Shown here in pieces: positions 26,309 through 35,141 of a stretch of DNA of 64,000 nt. Under the pieces are notes generated by a model. That model was not told the DNA's origin, ran no database searches, and saw only the letters and a list, made by a program, of their open reading frames with translations. Source of the DNA: Breoghania sp. L-A4. GTDB taxonomy: Bacteria > Pseudomonadota > Alphaproteobacteria > Rhizobiales > Stappiaceae. Positions within the stretch are counted from its first letter, which is position 1; each line of letters opens with the position of its first letter. Position numbers and translations under genes: made by a program. Location: the NCBI RefSeq assembly GCF_003432385.1, contig NZ_CP031841.1:868001-932000 (forward strand), read 5' to 3'.

Positions 26309-26884
26309 TTCGGTGTGTCCCGTGGCGTGCACTGTGACGGACCGTTTGTTGATCGTTGCTCATAGTGGTCCGATAGATAGGGCATTTTGATGTTTCGTCC
26401 GGGCACAATTCCTTGCGTGACCGGAACCTCAAATGACTGGCGTGGCAGAATCGCACGCACCGCAAGCGCCACGCGGCGCTGGCCTGATTTTTGCGAAAAC
26501 GTTCCTGCTTCCGAAAATATCCGTTGAATTGCGCCCCTACGTAGAGAGGTCGATCCCAAAAGGCCACAGGGTCAATGCAGGTTTCCTGTTGGAATCTCAT
26601 GACGGCGAAGACTTCCTCCCTGGGTGCCTGTGAAAGCGCAACGGAGTTCCTTCTCTTCGAAAGGATATCAGAAAATGTCCGTACATATTGCTGTTTTGGA
26701 CAATTATTGCGCTGTGGTGTCTTCGGCGTTTACACTTGTGCCGCGCAGCAACGACGCAGCGATCAAAAATGTCGAAGCGCCGTGCGCCCGACCGCATCGC
26801 GCGCTGCCGCGCGCGGCATGAAGGCGTTGCGACAGATCGTTTCCGCATCGTCCTGCGCAGCCGGATGCCTGTCGGATCCGGGGG
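26309..26884. other. Gene-free region of 576 bases
   Basis: No gene is well supported. A 48-residue frame from 26675 to 26821 (start MSVHIAVLDNY) has AAGGATA before its ATG and is the only candidate. The region is less GC-rich than the flanking genes and may hold the response-regulator promoter or an unrecognised RNA. Confidence 0.35.
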
Positions 26885-27559
26885 TCAATTTTCTGTGATG
26901 ATCACATGCAGTGACCGCGGTCCATGGGCCCCCAGGATGAGTTTCTGTTCGATGTCGGCGGAGCGAGACGGCCCGGTGATCATGTTGACCACCCGTGGCA
27001 TGCCCCCCTTGCTGAATTGCTTGCGCAACCCCTCCCAGATGCACTCCATATCGCCGGCAATGTCTGTGATCCTAATCACAATAATGTGGATTTCCGGCAG
27101 AAAATTCAAAGTAGTCGGATTGTCCACTCCGGAATGCAGGACCAGGGTGCCGGTTTCGGCAATGCCGCCGATGGCATGCGAGACGGTCGCAATGTCGTCG
27201 CCGTGAGAGCGGCCCTCGAGGACCTGCAGGGTGGAGACGTCGGCCCACGGCATGGCCCGCAGGAGCGGGTCGGCGCCCATGCGGACGGACGACGGCAGGT
27301 TTCTGGTGCGCAGGAGCTCCGCCACCGCGTGAGGCACGGCCGATGCGTCCGGCACGCGCTGGACCGTCGACTGGACCGCTTCGGCCATCTTGCAAAACAG
27401 CGCGACGCGCTCATCCAATGGCAGCTGGCCGCGTTTGGGGATCAGTCCCTTGGGCGCATCCGTCAGTCGTGTCCGCACCGCCTGGCGGCGCGCGCTGTCG
27501 TCATCACCGACCTCCAGCGAGGTCCGCAGTCGTCTGAAAATCGCGTCGCGCCCGCTCAT
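26885..27559 (-). CDS. lutC: Lactate utilisation protein C
   Basis: LutC is one of three subunits that oxidise L-lactate to pyruvate with LutA and LutB. This 224-residue protein has the LUD-domain pattern: ATVSHAIGGIAETGTLVLHSG (the first 20 residues are the key block), then TLNFLPEIHIIVI and a closing MITGPSRSADIEQKLILGAHGP. The start at 27559 overlaps the lutB stop by ATGA. The N-terminal 60 residues are variable, as usual in the family. It carries no iron-sulfur cysteines. The gene order lutA-lutB-lutC is standard. Confidence 0.93.
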   Translation of the reverse strand: MSGRDAIFRRLRTSLEVGDDDSARRQAVRTRLTDAPKGLIPKRGQLPLDERVALFCKMAEAVQSTVQRVPDASAVPHAVAELLRTRNLPSSVRMGADPLLRAMPWADVSTLQVLEGRSHGDDIATVSHAIGGIAETGTLVLHSGVDNPTTLNFLPEIHIIVIRITDIAGDMECIWEGLRKQFSKGGMPRVVNMITGPSRSADIEQKLILGAHGPRSLHVIITEN

Positions 27560-28992
27560 GCCGCGTTTCTCCGTCTGGTCTTCTCGCGCCGGGACCAGAG
27601 CTGCTGGAATGTCGCGCCCTGGGGCGCCGGCAGGTCCCGGTGCCGCGTCCAGCCACCGGCCATCGGCAGGCTGGAGAATCGCCCTCGCCGTGCGCCCAGC
27701 ATTGCCAGCACTCCGATCGCCAGGCGTGTCGCCAACTGGTAGAGCGCCGGGCGCCTTGCGAAAAACGCCCAAAGGCCCAGTCCGTAGCGGGCCGCGGAGG
27801 GCTGCAGGTGGCGTTCGAATTCGCGGGTCCGCCAGTGCCGCATCATCTTCGGCAAGGGAATGCGCATGGGGCACACGCTCTCGCAGCGGCCGCAGAAGGT
27901 GGAGGCGTTGGGCAGGTGTCCGGCCTTGTCGATACCCATCAGCGACGGCGTGAGCACGGCACCCATCGGCCCCGGATAGACCCAGCCGTAGGCGTGTCCG
28001 CCAATGGCGTGATAGACGGGACAATGGTTCATGCAGGCGCCGCAGCGGATGCAGCGCAGCATGTCCTGGTATTCCGTGCCGAGCATGCCGGAGCGGCCGT
28101 TGTCGAGGATCACCACGTGGTATTCCTCCGGCCCGTCGGGATCGGCCGCCCGCTTCGGTCCCGTCGAGAAGGTCGTGTAGACCGACATGTCCTGGCCGGT
28201 CGCGGAGCGCGCCAGAACCCGCAGGATCTGGCTGACGTCCTCCAGCGTCGGGGTCACCTTTTCCAGCGTCGCCACAACGATGTGCACGCGCGGCAGCGTC
28301 TGGGTCAGATCGCCGTTGCCCTCGTTGGTGACGATCACCGAGGAACCGGTTTCCGCGATCAGGAAATTGGCGCCGGTGATGCCCACATCGGCGTCGAAAT
28401 ATTTCTGCCGCAGCACGCCGCGGGCCTCGTTGAGCAGGGTTGTCGGTTCGCTGAGGTCGCGGCCTTCGGGCAGATGCGTGTGCACGCGGCGGAAGTCTTC
28501 CTCCACCTGGCTCTGGTTCACATGCACCGCCGGCGCGATGATGTGGCTCGGCGCCTCGCCGCGCAACTGGATGATGTATTCGCCGAGATCGGTCTCCACC
28601 GGGGTGATGCCGTTCTCCTCGAGGAAGGCGTTGAGGCCGATTTCCTCGGTGACGATCGACTTGCCCTTGGTGACGGTCCGCGCCTTTTCCTCGCGGCAGA
28701 TGCCGAGGATTATCTGGCAGGCGTCGCCTGCGGTCTCCGCCCAGTGCACATGTCCGCCGGAGGCTGTGACCTTGCTCTCGTATTCCTCGAGATAGAGGTC
28801 CATATGCGCCAGCGTGTGGTTCTTGATGTCGCGCGCGCTGTCGCGCAGAGCCTCGAACTCGGGCAGCGCGTCGGCGACGATCCGGCGCTTGTCGATGAAA
28901 TTGTGCTCGACGTTGGAAAGCGCCCTTTGCAACTGCGTGTCGGCCAGCGCGTCGCGCGCGTTGTCCTTGAACCGTGGCGACGTGATCTGCAT
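27556..28992 (-). CDS. lutB: Lactate utilisation iron-sulfur protein B
   Basis: LutB (478 residues) is the iron-sulfur subunit of the L-lactate oxidation complex. The N-terminal LUD domain includes KGKSIVTEEIGLNAFLEENG and GITGANFLIAETGSSVIVTN. Two 4Fe-4S motifs follow: CIRCGACMNHCP (Cys 314, 317, 320, 324) and CGRCESVCP (Cys 367, 370, 374). A basic tail of about 100 residues ends the protein. The ATG at 28992 has GGAGGAGG before it and starts at the conserved MQITSPRFK; a longer upstream frame is out-of-frame lutA sequence. It is 29 bases from lutA and coupled to lutC. Confidence 0.94.
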   Translation of the reverse strand: MQITSPRFKDNARDALADTQLQRALSNVEHNFIDKRRIVADALPEFEALRDSARDIKNHTLAHMDLYLEEYESKVTASGGHVHWAETAGDACQIILGICREEKARTVTKGKSIVTEEIGLNAFLEENGITPVETDLGEYIIQLRGEAPSHIIAPAVHVNQSQVEEDFRRVHTHLPEGRDLSEPTTLLNEARGVLRQKYFDADVGITGANFLIAETGSSVIVTNEGNGDLTQTLPRVHIVVATLEKVTPTLEDVSQILRVLARSATGQDMSVYTTFSTGPKRAADPDGPEEYHVVILDNGRSGMLGTEYQDMLRCIRCGACMNHCPVYHAIGGHAYGWVYPGPMGAVLTPSLMGIDKAGHLPNASTFCGRCESVCPMRIPLPKMMRHWRTREFERHLQPSAARYGLGLWAFFARRPALYQLATRLAIGVLAMLGARRGRFSSLPMAGGWTRHRDLPAPQGATFQQLWSRREKTRRRNAA

Positions 28993-29021
28993 TGCGGCGT
29001 CCTCCTCCAACTGCTCGGGTG

Positions 29022-29795
29022 TCAGCGCCGCTTTTCGCCGATCGGGGGTTCGTCGGTCATTCCGGCCAGCACTTCGGCCACATGACGGACCTGGATCGCG
29101 GATCCCTCGCGCTTCAGCTTGCCGGCCATGTTCATCAGACAGCCCAGGTCGCCGGCGGCAAGCGTGCCCGCGCCCGAGGCGCGGATGGCCTTGGTCTTCT
29201 TGGACACGATGGTGTTGGATATGTCGGCGTATTTGACGCAGAAGGTGCCGCCGAAGCCGCAGCAGACGTCCGGGTCGGGCATCTCCTTGAGTTCCAGACC
29301 CTCGACGCTGCCGAGCAGCTTGCGCGGTTGCGCCTGGATGCCGAGTTCGCGAAGTCCCGAACAGCTGTCGTGATAGGTCAGCGTGCCGGGAAACTGCGCC
29401 TCGACCGACTCGACCTTCAGGACGTCGGTGAGGAAGCTGACAAGCTCGTGCACGCGGTCCGAAAACGCCTCGGCCCGGGTCCGCCACGTGCTGCCCGCCT
29501 CAAACAGCTCCGGGTAATGCTTCATCAGCATGCCCGAGCAGGAGCCCGAAGGCGCCACGATATAGTCATATCCCTCGAACGCCTTGATCGTCGCCTTGGC
29601 GATGGCGCGCGCGTCCTCCATGTCGCCGGAATTGTAGGCCGGCTGGCCGCAGCACGTCTGCGCCTTCGGAACCGAGACATCGCAGCCCGCGTCCTCCAGC
29701 AACTTGACGGCTGCAAATCCGACCGACGGCCGGAACAGATCGACCAGGCAGGTCACGAACAGGGCGACCCTGGGGGATGCGGATTGAACGCTCAT
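29022..29795 (-). CDS. lutA: Lactate utilisation protein A
   Basis: LutA (257 residues) carries two cysteine-rich CCG domains: TCCGQPAYNSGD and, in the second half, DVCCGFGGTFCVKY. Together with SGSCSGML and HDSCSGLREL these could ligate an iron-sulfur cluster similar to that in heterodisulfide reductase-like proteins. It starts at the ATG overlapping the end of the GntR regulator gene (ATGA), so the regulator and lutABC form one transcript. It acts with LutB and LutC to pass lactate electrons to the respiratory chain; there is no membrane segment in any of the three. Confidence 0.93.
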   Translation of the reverse strand: MSVQSASPRVALFVTCLVDLFRPSVGFAAVKLLEDAGCDVSVPKAQTCCGQPAYNSGDMEDARAIAKATIKAFEGYDYIVAPSGSCSGMLMKHYPELFEAGSTWRTRAEAFSDRVHELVSFLTDVLKVESVEAQFPGTLTYHDSCSGLRELGIQAQPRKLLGSVEGLELKEMPDPDVCCGFGGTFCVKYADISNTIVSKKTKAIRASGAGTLAAGDLGCLMNMAGKLKREGSAIQVRHVAEVLAGMTDEPPIGEKRR

Positions 29796-30652
29796 AACGC
29801 GACTTTTTCCTGTTTGTCCCGTTTCGGGCGCGGTGCGGGGCGTCTGGCGGCCTTGGCCGCCTTGCGCTGGGCGACGATCGGTCTGTCGTCTTCGCTGAAT
29901 TGCTGCAGCCGCATCTCCGAGACCTCATGCCACTGGCCGGCGCGCTGCACCTCGCGCATGATGCTCTCGACATAGGCGATGTGGTCGGACGCGGCCTTGC
30001 GCGCGGCTCCGGCGTCGCCGCCGACCACGGCCTCGAAGATCGAGCGGTGCTGCTCGAGCAGCCGGTCGCGCGCGCCGGGGTAGCCGTAGAGATACTCGCG
30101 GCTGTAGAACACCCCGTCGGCAAGAAGCTGGTAGCAGGCGCGTAGCGTGTGCAGCAGAACGATGTTGTGCGCGCATTCTCCAATCGCGTGGTGGAACTCC
30201 ACGTCGAGCGCGGCCTCTTCGGAGAAATTCTCGTGCTCGTGCGCCGCTTCCATGGCGCAGAACAACCGGGTCAGGATCAGCTTGTCGGCTTCGGTTGCGC
30301 GCTGGGCGGCGAATCCGGCCGTCATGCTCTCCACTTCCTTGCGGTATTCGAGGTAATCGGCGATGGCCGGCGGATGCCGGCGGATCAGGTTGACCACCGG
30401 CTCGGAGAACACGGTTCCGATCACGTCGGCCACGAAGGTGCCTTCGCCGTGCCGGCTGGTCAGTAGGCCGCGTTCATCGAGGATCTTCAGCGCGTCACGC
30501 AAGATCGGCCGAGAGACGTCAACTTTTTTTGCCAATTCACGTTCGGCCGGCAGGCGCGCGCCGGGCCGCAGAATGCCTTGCAGGATGAGCCGCTCGATCT
30601 GCTCCACCACCGCGTCGGCGGTGCGGCTGTGGCTGATCTTGTTGAATGTCAT
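29792..30652 (-). CDS. GntR/FadR-family regulator of the lut operon
   Basis: This 286-residue regulator of the FadR subgroup has a winged helix over residues 8-75 (QGILRPGARLPAERELAKKV, VSRPILRDALKILDERGL). An all-helical FCD ligand domain follows, with Asp/His residues (DVEFHHAIGECAHN) that bind a metal and the acid effector in relatives. By position it is LldR-like: first gene of the lut operon, coupled to lutA, probably repressing it until lactate is present. The C-terminus has a Lys/Arg-rich tail (KAAKAARRPAPRPKRDKQEK), longer than usual. An inverted repeat overlaps its own ribosome site. Confidence 0.88.
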   Translation of the reverse strand: MTFNKISHSRTADAVVEQIERLILQGILRPGARLPAERELAKKVDVSRPILRDALKILDERGLLTSRHGEGTFVADVIGTVFSEPVVNLIRRHPPAIADYLEYRKEVESMTAGFAAQRATEADKLILTRLFCAMEAAHEHENFSEEAALDVEFHHAIGECAHNIVLLHTLRACYQLLADGVFYSREYLYGYPGARDRLLEQHRSIFEAVVGGDAGAARKAASDHIAYVESIMREVQRAGQWHEVSEMRLQQFSEDDRPIVAQRKAAKAARRPAPRPKRDKQEKVAL

Positions 30653-30959
30653 GAAAAAAACTCCATTTTTGGAGCTTTATCTGGAAATGAGCGCTGATGC
30701 GGATGAATCCACCGCCGGGCGCCTAACAATTGTGAAAATAGATGCCAGCATGCGCGTTGTCATTGCGCGCCTCTCCCTGTCGTCCGCGCGGATTGTTCCG
30801 CTGCTTTGAACGGCAGGCTAGGGGGTCGCGCTTTTCTGGTCAATTTATTTATCCACTTCCCGCAGCGGTTTCACAGTGTCGCGAAGCGGCAACGGCGGTC
30901 CCTGTTGAGGTCCGCCGTTTTGGGTGGTCATGGGCGTCCGGTGGACGGCCGATGGTCGG
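30653..30959. other. Intergenic region between gntR and the hydroxyacid dehydrogenase gene
   Basis: About 300 bases without a credible gene. The right side lies downstream of the hydroxyacid dehydrogenase stop. The left side carries the promoter of the lut operon and the inverted repeat listed separately. Confidence 0.5.
30661..30674. promoter_or_regulatory. Inverted repeat overlapping the gntR ribosome site
   Basis: CTCCA and TGGAG surround four T. On the coding strand the GGAG nearest the gntR ATG lies inside one arm. The repeat could be an autoregulatory operator or an RNA hairpin that hides the ribosome site. Confidence 0.4.
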
Positions 30960-31925
30960 CTAGAGGCTGTCGCGCGGCACCTCGCCCCGGAAGAAGGCGT
31001 CGAGATTGTCGAGGGCGCGGAAGCCCATGGCGTCGCGCGTGCGCACCGTCGCGCTGCCGATATGCGGCAGCATGAAGATAGTGTCGTACGCGGCGAAAGC
31101 CGGATTGCCGCCGGGTTCGCTGACGAAGCAGTCGAGACCCGCCGCGGACACCTTGCCGCTCTCCAGCGCCGCAATCAGCGCGTCCTCGTCGATCAGCGCG
31201 CCGCGCGCGGTGTTCACCACGACCGCGCCATCGGGGAGCAGCGCAAAGGTCTCCGCGTTCATCAGCCCTTTGGTCTCGGCCGTTGCGGGGCAGTGCAGCG
31301 ACAGGAAATCGGCGACGCCGAGCGCGCCTTCCAGCGTGTCGTGGAAGATGGCGCCGTGCTCCTTGCCGGCGTCCAGCCGGCGGCGATTGTGGTAGTGGAC
31401 TTCCATGCCGAAGCCGCGGGCATTGCGCGCCACGGCCTGGCCGACGCGGCCCATGCCGACGATGGTGAGCCGCGAGCCGCTGACCTGCTTGCCCACCATG
31501 AAGGACGGGCTCCAGATCGACCAGCCGCCCGAGCGCACGATGCGGTCGCCCTCCACGGCGCGGCGCGCGGCGCCCAGCATCAACAGAATGGCGATTTCGG
31601 CGGTCGCATCGGACAGCACATCGGGCGTGTTGGTGACCGTGACGCCGCGCGCCTTCAGCGCCGCGAGATCGCAGTGATCGACCCCGACCGAATGGTTGGC
31701 GATGATCTTCAGGCGCGGATCCAGCCGGGCCGCGACATCGGCGGAAAAGATTTCCGAATGGCACGGGATCATTGCGTCGACGCGGGCGCTCATGGCGACG
31801 ATGTCCTCGGCGCTGGAGAGCGTGTCCGCCTCGTTGAGGATGACCTCATAGTCGCGCGCGGCGCGTTCCAGAGTCGCCTGCGACAGGACCCGCGGGATCC
31901 AGACGGCGGGCTTAGCGTTCGCCAT
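30960..31925 (-). CDS. D-isomer-specific 2-hydroxyacid dehydrogenase (glyoxylate/hydroxypyruvate reductase type)
   Basis: This NAD(P)-dependent enzyme interconverts a 2-oxo acid and a D-2-hydroxy acid. The 321-residue length is normal. The Rossmann motif is VGMGRVGQA (156-164). The catalytic residues are Arg241 in NTARGALID, Glu270 in FVSEPGGN and His288 in LPHIGSAT. The NHSVGVDHCDL substrate loop (78-87) is typical of glyoxylate or hydroxypyruvate reductases, though substrate class cannot be fixed from this. The start at 31925 overlaps the small membrane-protein gene by 14 bases. It is the last gene of the TRAP system 2 operon, which suggests that the imported acid, or a product of the amidase, is its substrate. 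Confidence 0.9.
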   Translation of the reverse strand: MANAKPAVWIPRVLSQATLERAARDYEVILNEADTLSSAEDIVAMSARVDAMIPCHSEIFSADVAARLDPRLKIIANHSVGVDHCDLAALKARGVTVTNTPDVLSDATAEIAILLMLGAARRAVEGDRIVRSGGWSIWSPSFMVGKQVSGSRLTIVGMGRVGQAVARNARGFGMEVHYHNRRRLDAGKEHGAIFHDTLEGALGVADFLSLHCPATAETKGLMNAETFALLPDGAVVVNTARGALIDEDALIAALESGKVSAAGLDCFVSEPGGNPAFAAYDTIFMLPHIGSATVRTRDAMGFRALDNLDAFFRGEVPRDSL

Positions 31926-32136
31926 TTTTGTTCCACGTCTTGCCCAGGATGCATTCCTCATAGAAATCGTAGATCGCCAGGGCCAGCACGAAGAGGATGA
32001 TCACCCAGAAGGGGAGTCCGCCCTTGAAGCCGGCGAAGCCGGACGAAATGCTCTGCGCCAGGCCGATCACGAAGATGCACAGCAGGATGGTGCCGATCAG
32101 CCCGCACAGCAGTTTTGTCGTCTTCCCAAACATCAT
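31912..32136 (-). CDS. Small membrane protein in the TRAP system 2 operon
   Basis: This 74-residue protein has two hydrophobic segments (about 8-32 and 42-62) and a charged C-terminus (YDFYEECILGKTWNKNGER). GAGGAG precedes the ATG. The end overlaps the start of the hydroxyacid dehydrogenase by 14 bases, which argues for a real, coupled gene. I do not recognise a family. Its place between the amidase and the dehydrogenase suggests a role tied to the transporter, possibly as an accessory subunit, but nothing in the sequence proves it. Confidence 0.7.
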   Translation of the reverse strand: MMFGKTTKLLCGLIGTILLCIFVIGLAQSISSGFAGFKGGLPFWVIILFVLALAIYDFYEECILGKTWNKNGER

Positions 32137-32193
32137 CGATGCTCCTCAAGCAACGGCCCCCTGGGGCCTGTCTCGCAAAATGTCACGCGCCGT

Positions 32194-33552
32194 TCAGCCC
32201 TCGGCCTGCTGCAGGGCGTCCACGACCCAGCGCGCGGTCCGCAGCAGGCGGTCGTCGGCCTCATAGGTGCCGATCAGTTGCACGCCGATCGGCAAGCCGC
32301 GGCTTCCCACCAGCAGCGGCAGGGACACACAGGGCAGGCCCGCCAGCGTCCAGATCGTGCAGAACACGGGGTCGCCCGTGCCTCCGGCCGAGACAGGGGG
32401 CGCCTCGCCTGTGGCGCTGGGCGCGATCACCGCGTCATAGTCGTGGAAGAACACGGAAAAGAAATCCCGCGCCGCCTGCATGGTCCCCAGCGCGTCCTCG
32501 TATTGCGCGTCGGGGATGCCGCGGGCGCGCTCGATCACCGGTTGCAGAGAGGGACTGATCCGGTCCCAATGCGCCTCGAAGACCTCCCTCAGGTGACGGC
32601 AGATCTCGTATTCGTGGATGACCCGCTGGACCTCGACGAGGCCGGCGAAGGCCGGCGGCGAGGGCAGGCGTTCGACGCGCGCGCCCAGCGCCTCGACCAC
32701 TTCGTTGAGCGCGGCCGCGCCGTCCGCCGTGAGCCGGTCGGCGAAGGGAAGGTCGAACCAGGCGAGCGAGGGTTCCACAGGCACCTCGGCCCGGCAGCCT
32801 TCGAGCATGTGCGGCCGGGGGCGCGGGTAGCTGAGCGCGTCGCGCTGGTCGTAGCCGGAGATCGCATCTGTGAGCAGCGCCACGTCCTCCAGCGTGCGGC
32901 CGAAGACGCCCACCTGATCCAGGGATTGCGAGGTCTGCAGCAGGCCGGTGCGCGCGATCACGCCGCGCGTCGGCTTGAAGCCGTGCACGCCGCAGAAGGA
33001 GGCCGGACGGATCACCGAGCCGTTGGTCTGCGTGCCCACTGCCAGTGGCACGTGGAAGGCGGCGACGGCTGCGGCCGATCCGCTGGAGGAGCCGCCCGGC
33101 GTGTGCTCCGTGTTGTGCGGGTTGCGGGTTTGCGCGGGATGCAGGAAGGCCAGTTCGGTGGTCACCGTCTTGCCGAGGACGACGGCGCCGGCGTCGCGCA
33201 GCCGCTCGACGATCGTGGCATCGGCGCCGCTTTCGCGGCCCGCAAAGATCGGCGTGCCGCGTTCGGTTGGAAAGTCCGCCGTGTCGATGATGTCCTTCAG
33301 CCCGACGGGCACGCCGTGCAGCGCTCCCATCGGCCGGCCGGCGCGGCGGATCTCGTCCATCTCCCGCGCCTGGGCGAGGGCACGCTCGGGATCGAGCTGC
33401 GCCCAGGCCTTGATCTGTCCGTCGGTCTCTTTGATGCGGGCAAGGCATGCCTGCACGAGAGATTCCGAGGTGAGGAGGCCGTCCCGGATCTTCCGGGCGG
33501 CCTCCGTGGCCGAAAGCGCATTCGGCGTCTGTGTGTCGGGTGTCATGTCCAT
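32194..33552 (-). CDS. Amidase-signature family hydrolase
   Basis: This is a 452-residue amidase of the Ser-cisSer-Lys family, hydrolysing an amide to an acid and ammonia. The catalytic lysine is K86 (VPVGLKDIID), the cis-serine lies in GGSSSGSAAA (S155/S156), and the nucleophile is S179 (GTQTNGSVIRPAS). Substrate residues cannot be inferred. The start at MDMTPDTQ follows the dctM stop by five bases, so it is in the transporter operon. Two amidase genes occur in this window; this one is intact. It could release a hydroxy- or oxo-acid from an imported amide. Confidence 0.9.
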   Translation of the reverse strand: MDMTPDTQTPNALSATEAARKIRDGLLTSESLVQACLARIKETDGQIKAWAQLDPERALAQAREMDEIRRAGRPMGALHGVPVGLKDIIDTADFPTERGTPIFAGRESGADATIVERLRDAGAVVLGKTVTTELAFLHPAQTRNPHNTEHTPGGSSSGSAAAVAAFHVPLAVGTQTNGSVIRPASFCGVHGFKPTRGVIARTGLLQTSQSLDQVGVFGRTLEDVALLTDAISGYDQRDALSYPRPRPHMLEGCRAEVPVEPSLAWFDLPFADRLTADGAAALNEVVEALGARVERLPSPPAFAGLVEVQRVIHEYEICRHLREVFEAHWDRISPSLQPVIERARGIPDAQYEDALGTMQAARDFFSVFFHDYDAVIAPSATGEAPPVSAGGTGDPVFCTIWTLAGLPCVSLPLLVGSRGLPIGVQLIGTYEADDRLLRTARWVVDALQQAEG

Positions 33553-33557
33553 GTCAA

Positions 33558-35108
33558 TCACGGAACGTAGACGCCGAACAGGTAGTCGGGCAACCACAGC
33601 GCGATGGCCGGGAATTCGTGCATCAGGACCATCGACAGGATGACAATGGCCAGATACGGCAGGATCCCCTTGAAGATCTCGATCAGCTCGATCTGCTTCT
33701 TCAGCACCCCCTTCAGGTAATAGGCCGACATCGCCATGGGCGGCGTCAGGAACGAGGTCTGCAGGTTGAGCGCCACCAGCATGGCGAAGAAATACGGATT
33801 GATGCCGAATGTATCGAGCATCGGCAGGAAGATCGGCACGAAGATGATCAGAATTTCCGACCATTCCAGCGGCCAGCCGAGCACGAAGATGATCAGCTGC
33901 GCCATGATCAGGAACTGCCAGGGCTCCAGATCCATGCCGATGACCCAGTCCGAGATCAGGTCGTGTCCGCCGAGATAGGAGAACACCGAGGCGAAGGTCC
34001 AGGAGCCGACGAACAGCCAGCACACCATGGCGGTGGCCTTGGCGGTGAGGAAGACGCTTTCGGTCAGCTTCTTCCACACGCTCTTGTAGGCGAAGCGCAG
34101 GCAGGCGAGCCAGAGGCCGAACAGGGCGCCGAGCACGGGAATGACCACGATCTGCCAGAGCGCCGGATTTTCGACCTGCGTGTAGAAGATGAGGAAGGCG
34201 GCCACCGCGAAGGCGGCCATGGTCGGATCCTTGAGCGTCACATTTCGCTTCAGCACCTGCTCCACCGGTCCGAGATAGAGCGTGGCCAGGAACAGCCCGC
34301 CGAGCGCGCCCATGGCCGCGGCCTCCGCCGGCGTCGCCAGCCCGCCGAGAATCGACCCGAGCACCAGCATGATCAGCATGGTCAGCGGCACGAAGGAGAC
34401 CAGCAGGTCGAGATAGATCTTGCCAATGGGCGGCACGTCCTCGGCGCGCGGCTTGGGCGCGATGGAGGGGGTCAATGTGGCCCGGATGATCACGTAGAGG
34501 ATATAGAGGCCGGCGAGCATCAGCCCCGGAAACACCGCCGCCGCATAGAGCCGCAACGGCGACAGATCGGCGATTGCCGCATAGACGATCAGCATGATCG
34601 ACGGCGGGATGAGGATGCCCAGCGTGCCGCCGGCGCAGATCACGCCCGAGGCGAAGCTCTTGTTGTAGTTGGCGTTGGCCATGGCGGGATAGGCGAGCAG
34701 GCCCATCAGGGTGACCACCGCGCCGACGATGCCCGACGCGGTCGAGAACACCGCGCAGGTCAGCAGTGCGGCGATCGCCAGCGAGCCTGGAAGGTTCCGC
34801 GCCGCCATGTAGAGCGAGAAGAACAGCCGGTCGACGATGTTGGCGCGTTCCACCACGTAGCCCATGAACAAGAACAATGGAATGGCGACGAGCGTGTCGT
34901 TCTCCATCACCGAGTAGGTGTTCTGGTTCAGCAGGTAGAAGATATTGTTGTTGAAGATGTCGGAGAAGGTTTCCACGCCGCCCTGGTAGTAGGCGTAGTA
35001 GCCGAAACCGACGCCCATGGCGATCAGGGTGAAGGCGATCGGAAAGCCGAGCAGTACCAGTACAATGAACAGGCACAGCATGAAAATGGCGACTTCAGGG
35101 TTTGTCAT
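33558..35108 (-). CDS. dctM: TRAP transporter large permease (DctM family), system 2
   Basis: This 516-residue permease is longer than usual for DctM (about 430). The extra length lies in the middle (around residues 290-370) as two further hydrophobic segments, as in the subfamily often labelled mannitol/chloroaromatic or 2-oxoacid transport. The family motifs GGTLGILIPPSIMLIVYAAI and LQTSFLTPPMAMSAYYLKG are intact. The start is an ATG 33 bases after the dctQ stop. It forms the transport channel with DctQ and the dctP gene of the same operon. Confidence 0.93.
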   Translation of the reverse strand: MTNPEVAIFMLCLFIVLVLLGFPIAFTLIAMGVGFGYYAYYQGGVETFSDIFNNNIFYLLNQNTYSVMENDTLVAIPLFLFMGYVVERANIVDRLFFSLYMAARNLPGSLAIAALLTCAVFSTASGIVGAVVTLMGLLAYPAMANANYNKSFASGVICAGGTLGILIPPSIMLIVYAAIADLSPLRLYAAAVFPGLMLAGLYILYVIIRATLTPSIAPKPRAEDVPPIGKIYLDLLVSFVPLTMLIMLVLGSILGGLATPAEAAAMGALGGLFLATLYLGPVEQVLKRNVTLKDPTMAAFAVAAFLIFYTQVENPALWQIVVIPVLGALFGLWLACLRFAYKSVWKKLTESVFLTAKATAMVCWLFVGSWTFASVFSYLGGHDLISDWVIGMDLEPWQFLIMAQLIIFVLGWPLEWSEILIIFVPIFLPMLDTFGINPYFFAMLVALNLQTSFLTPPMAMSAYYLKGVLKKQIELIEIFKGILPYLAIVILSMVLMHEFPAIALWLPDYLFGVYVP

Positions 35109-35141
35109 CGTCGTCTCTCGTCGTTGCGTTGCTGTGTCTGA

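Noticed and set aside
32194-35076. 960-codon frame joining the amidase to upstream sequence
   Set aside because: Only the last 452 residues are amidase. The rest is dctM read in the wrong frame; the amidase has its own ATG at 33552.
33531-35141. Open frame of 536 codons antisense to dctM of TRAP system 2
   Set aside because: It shows shadow composition (Glu/Gln/His/Arg rich) and lies opposite a certain membrane protein.
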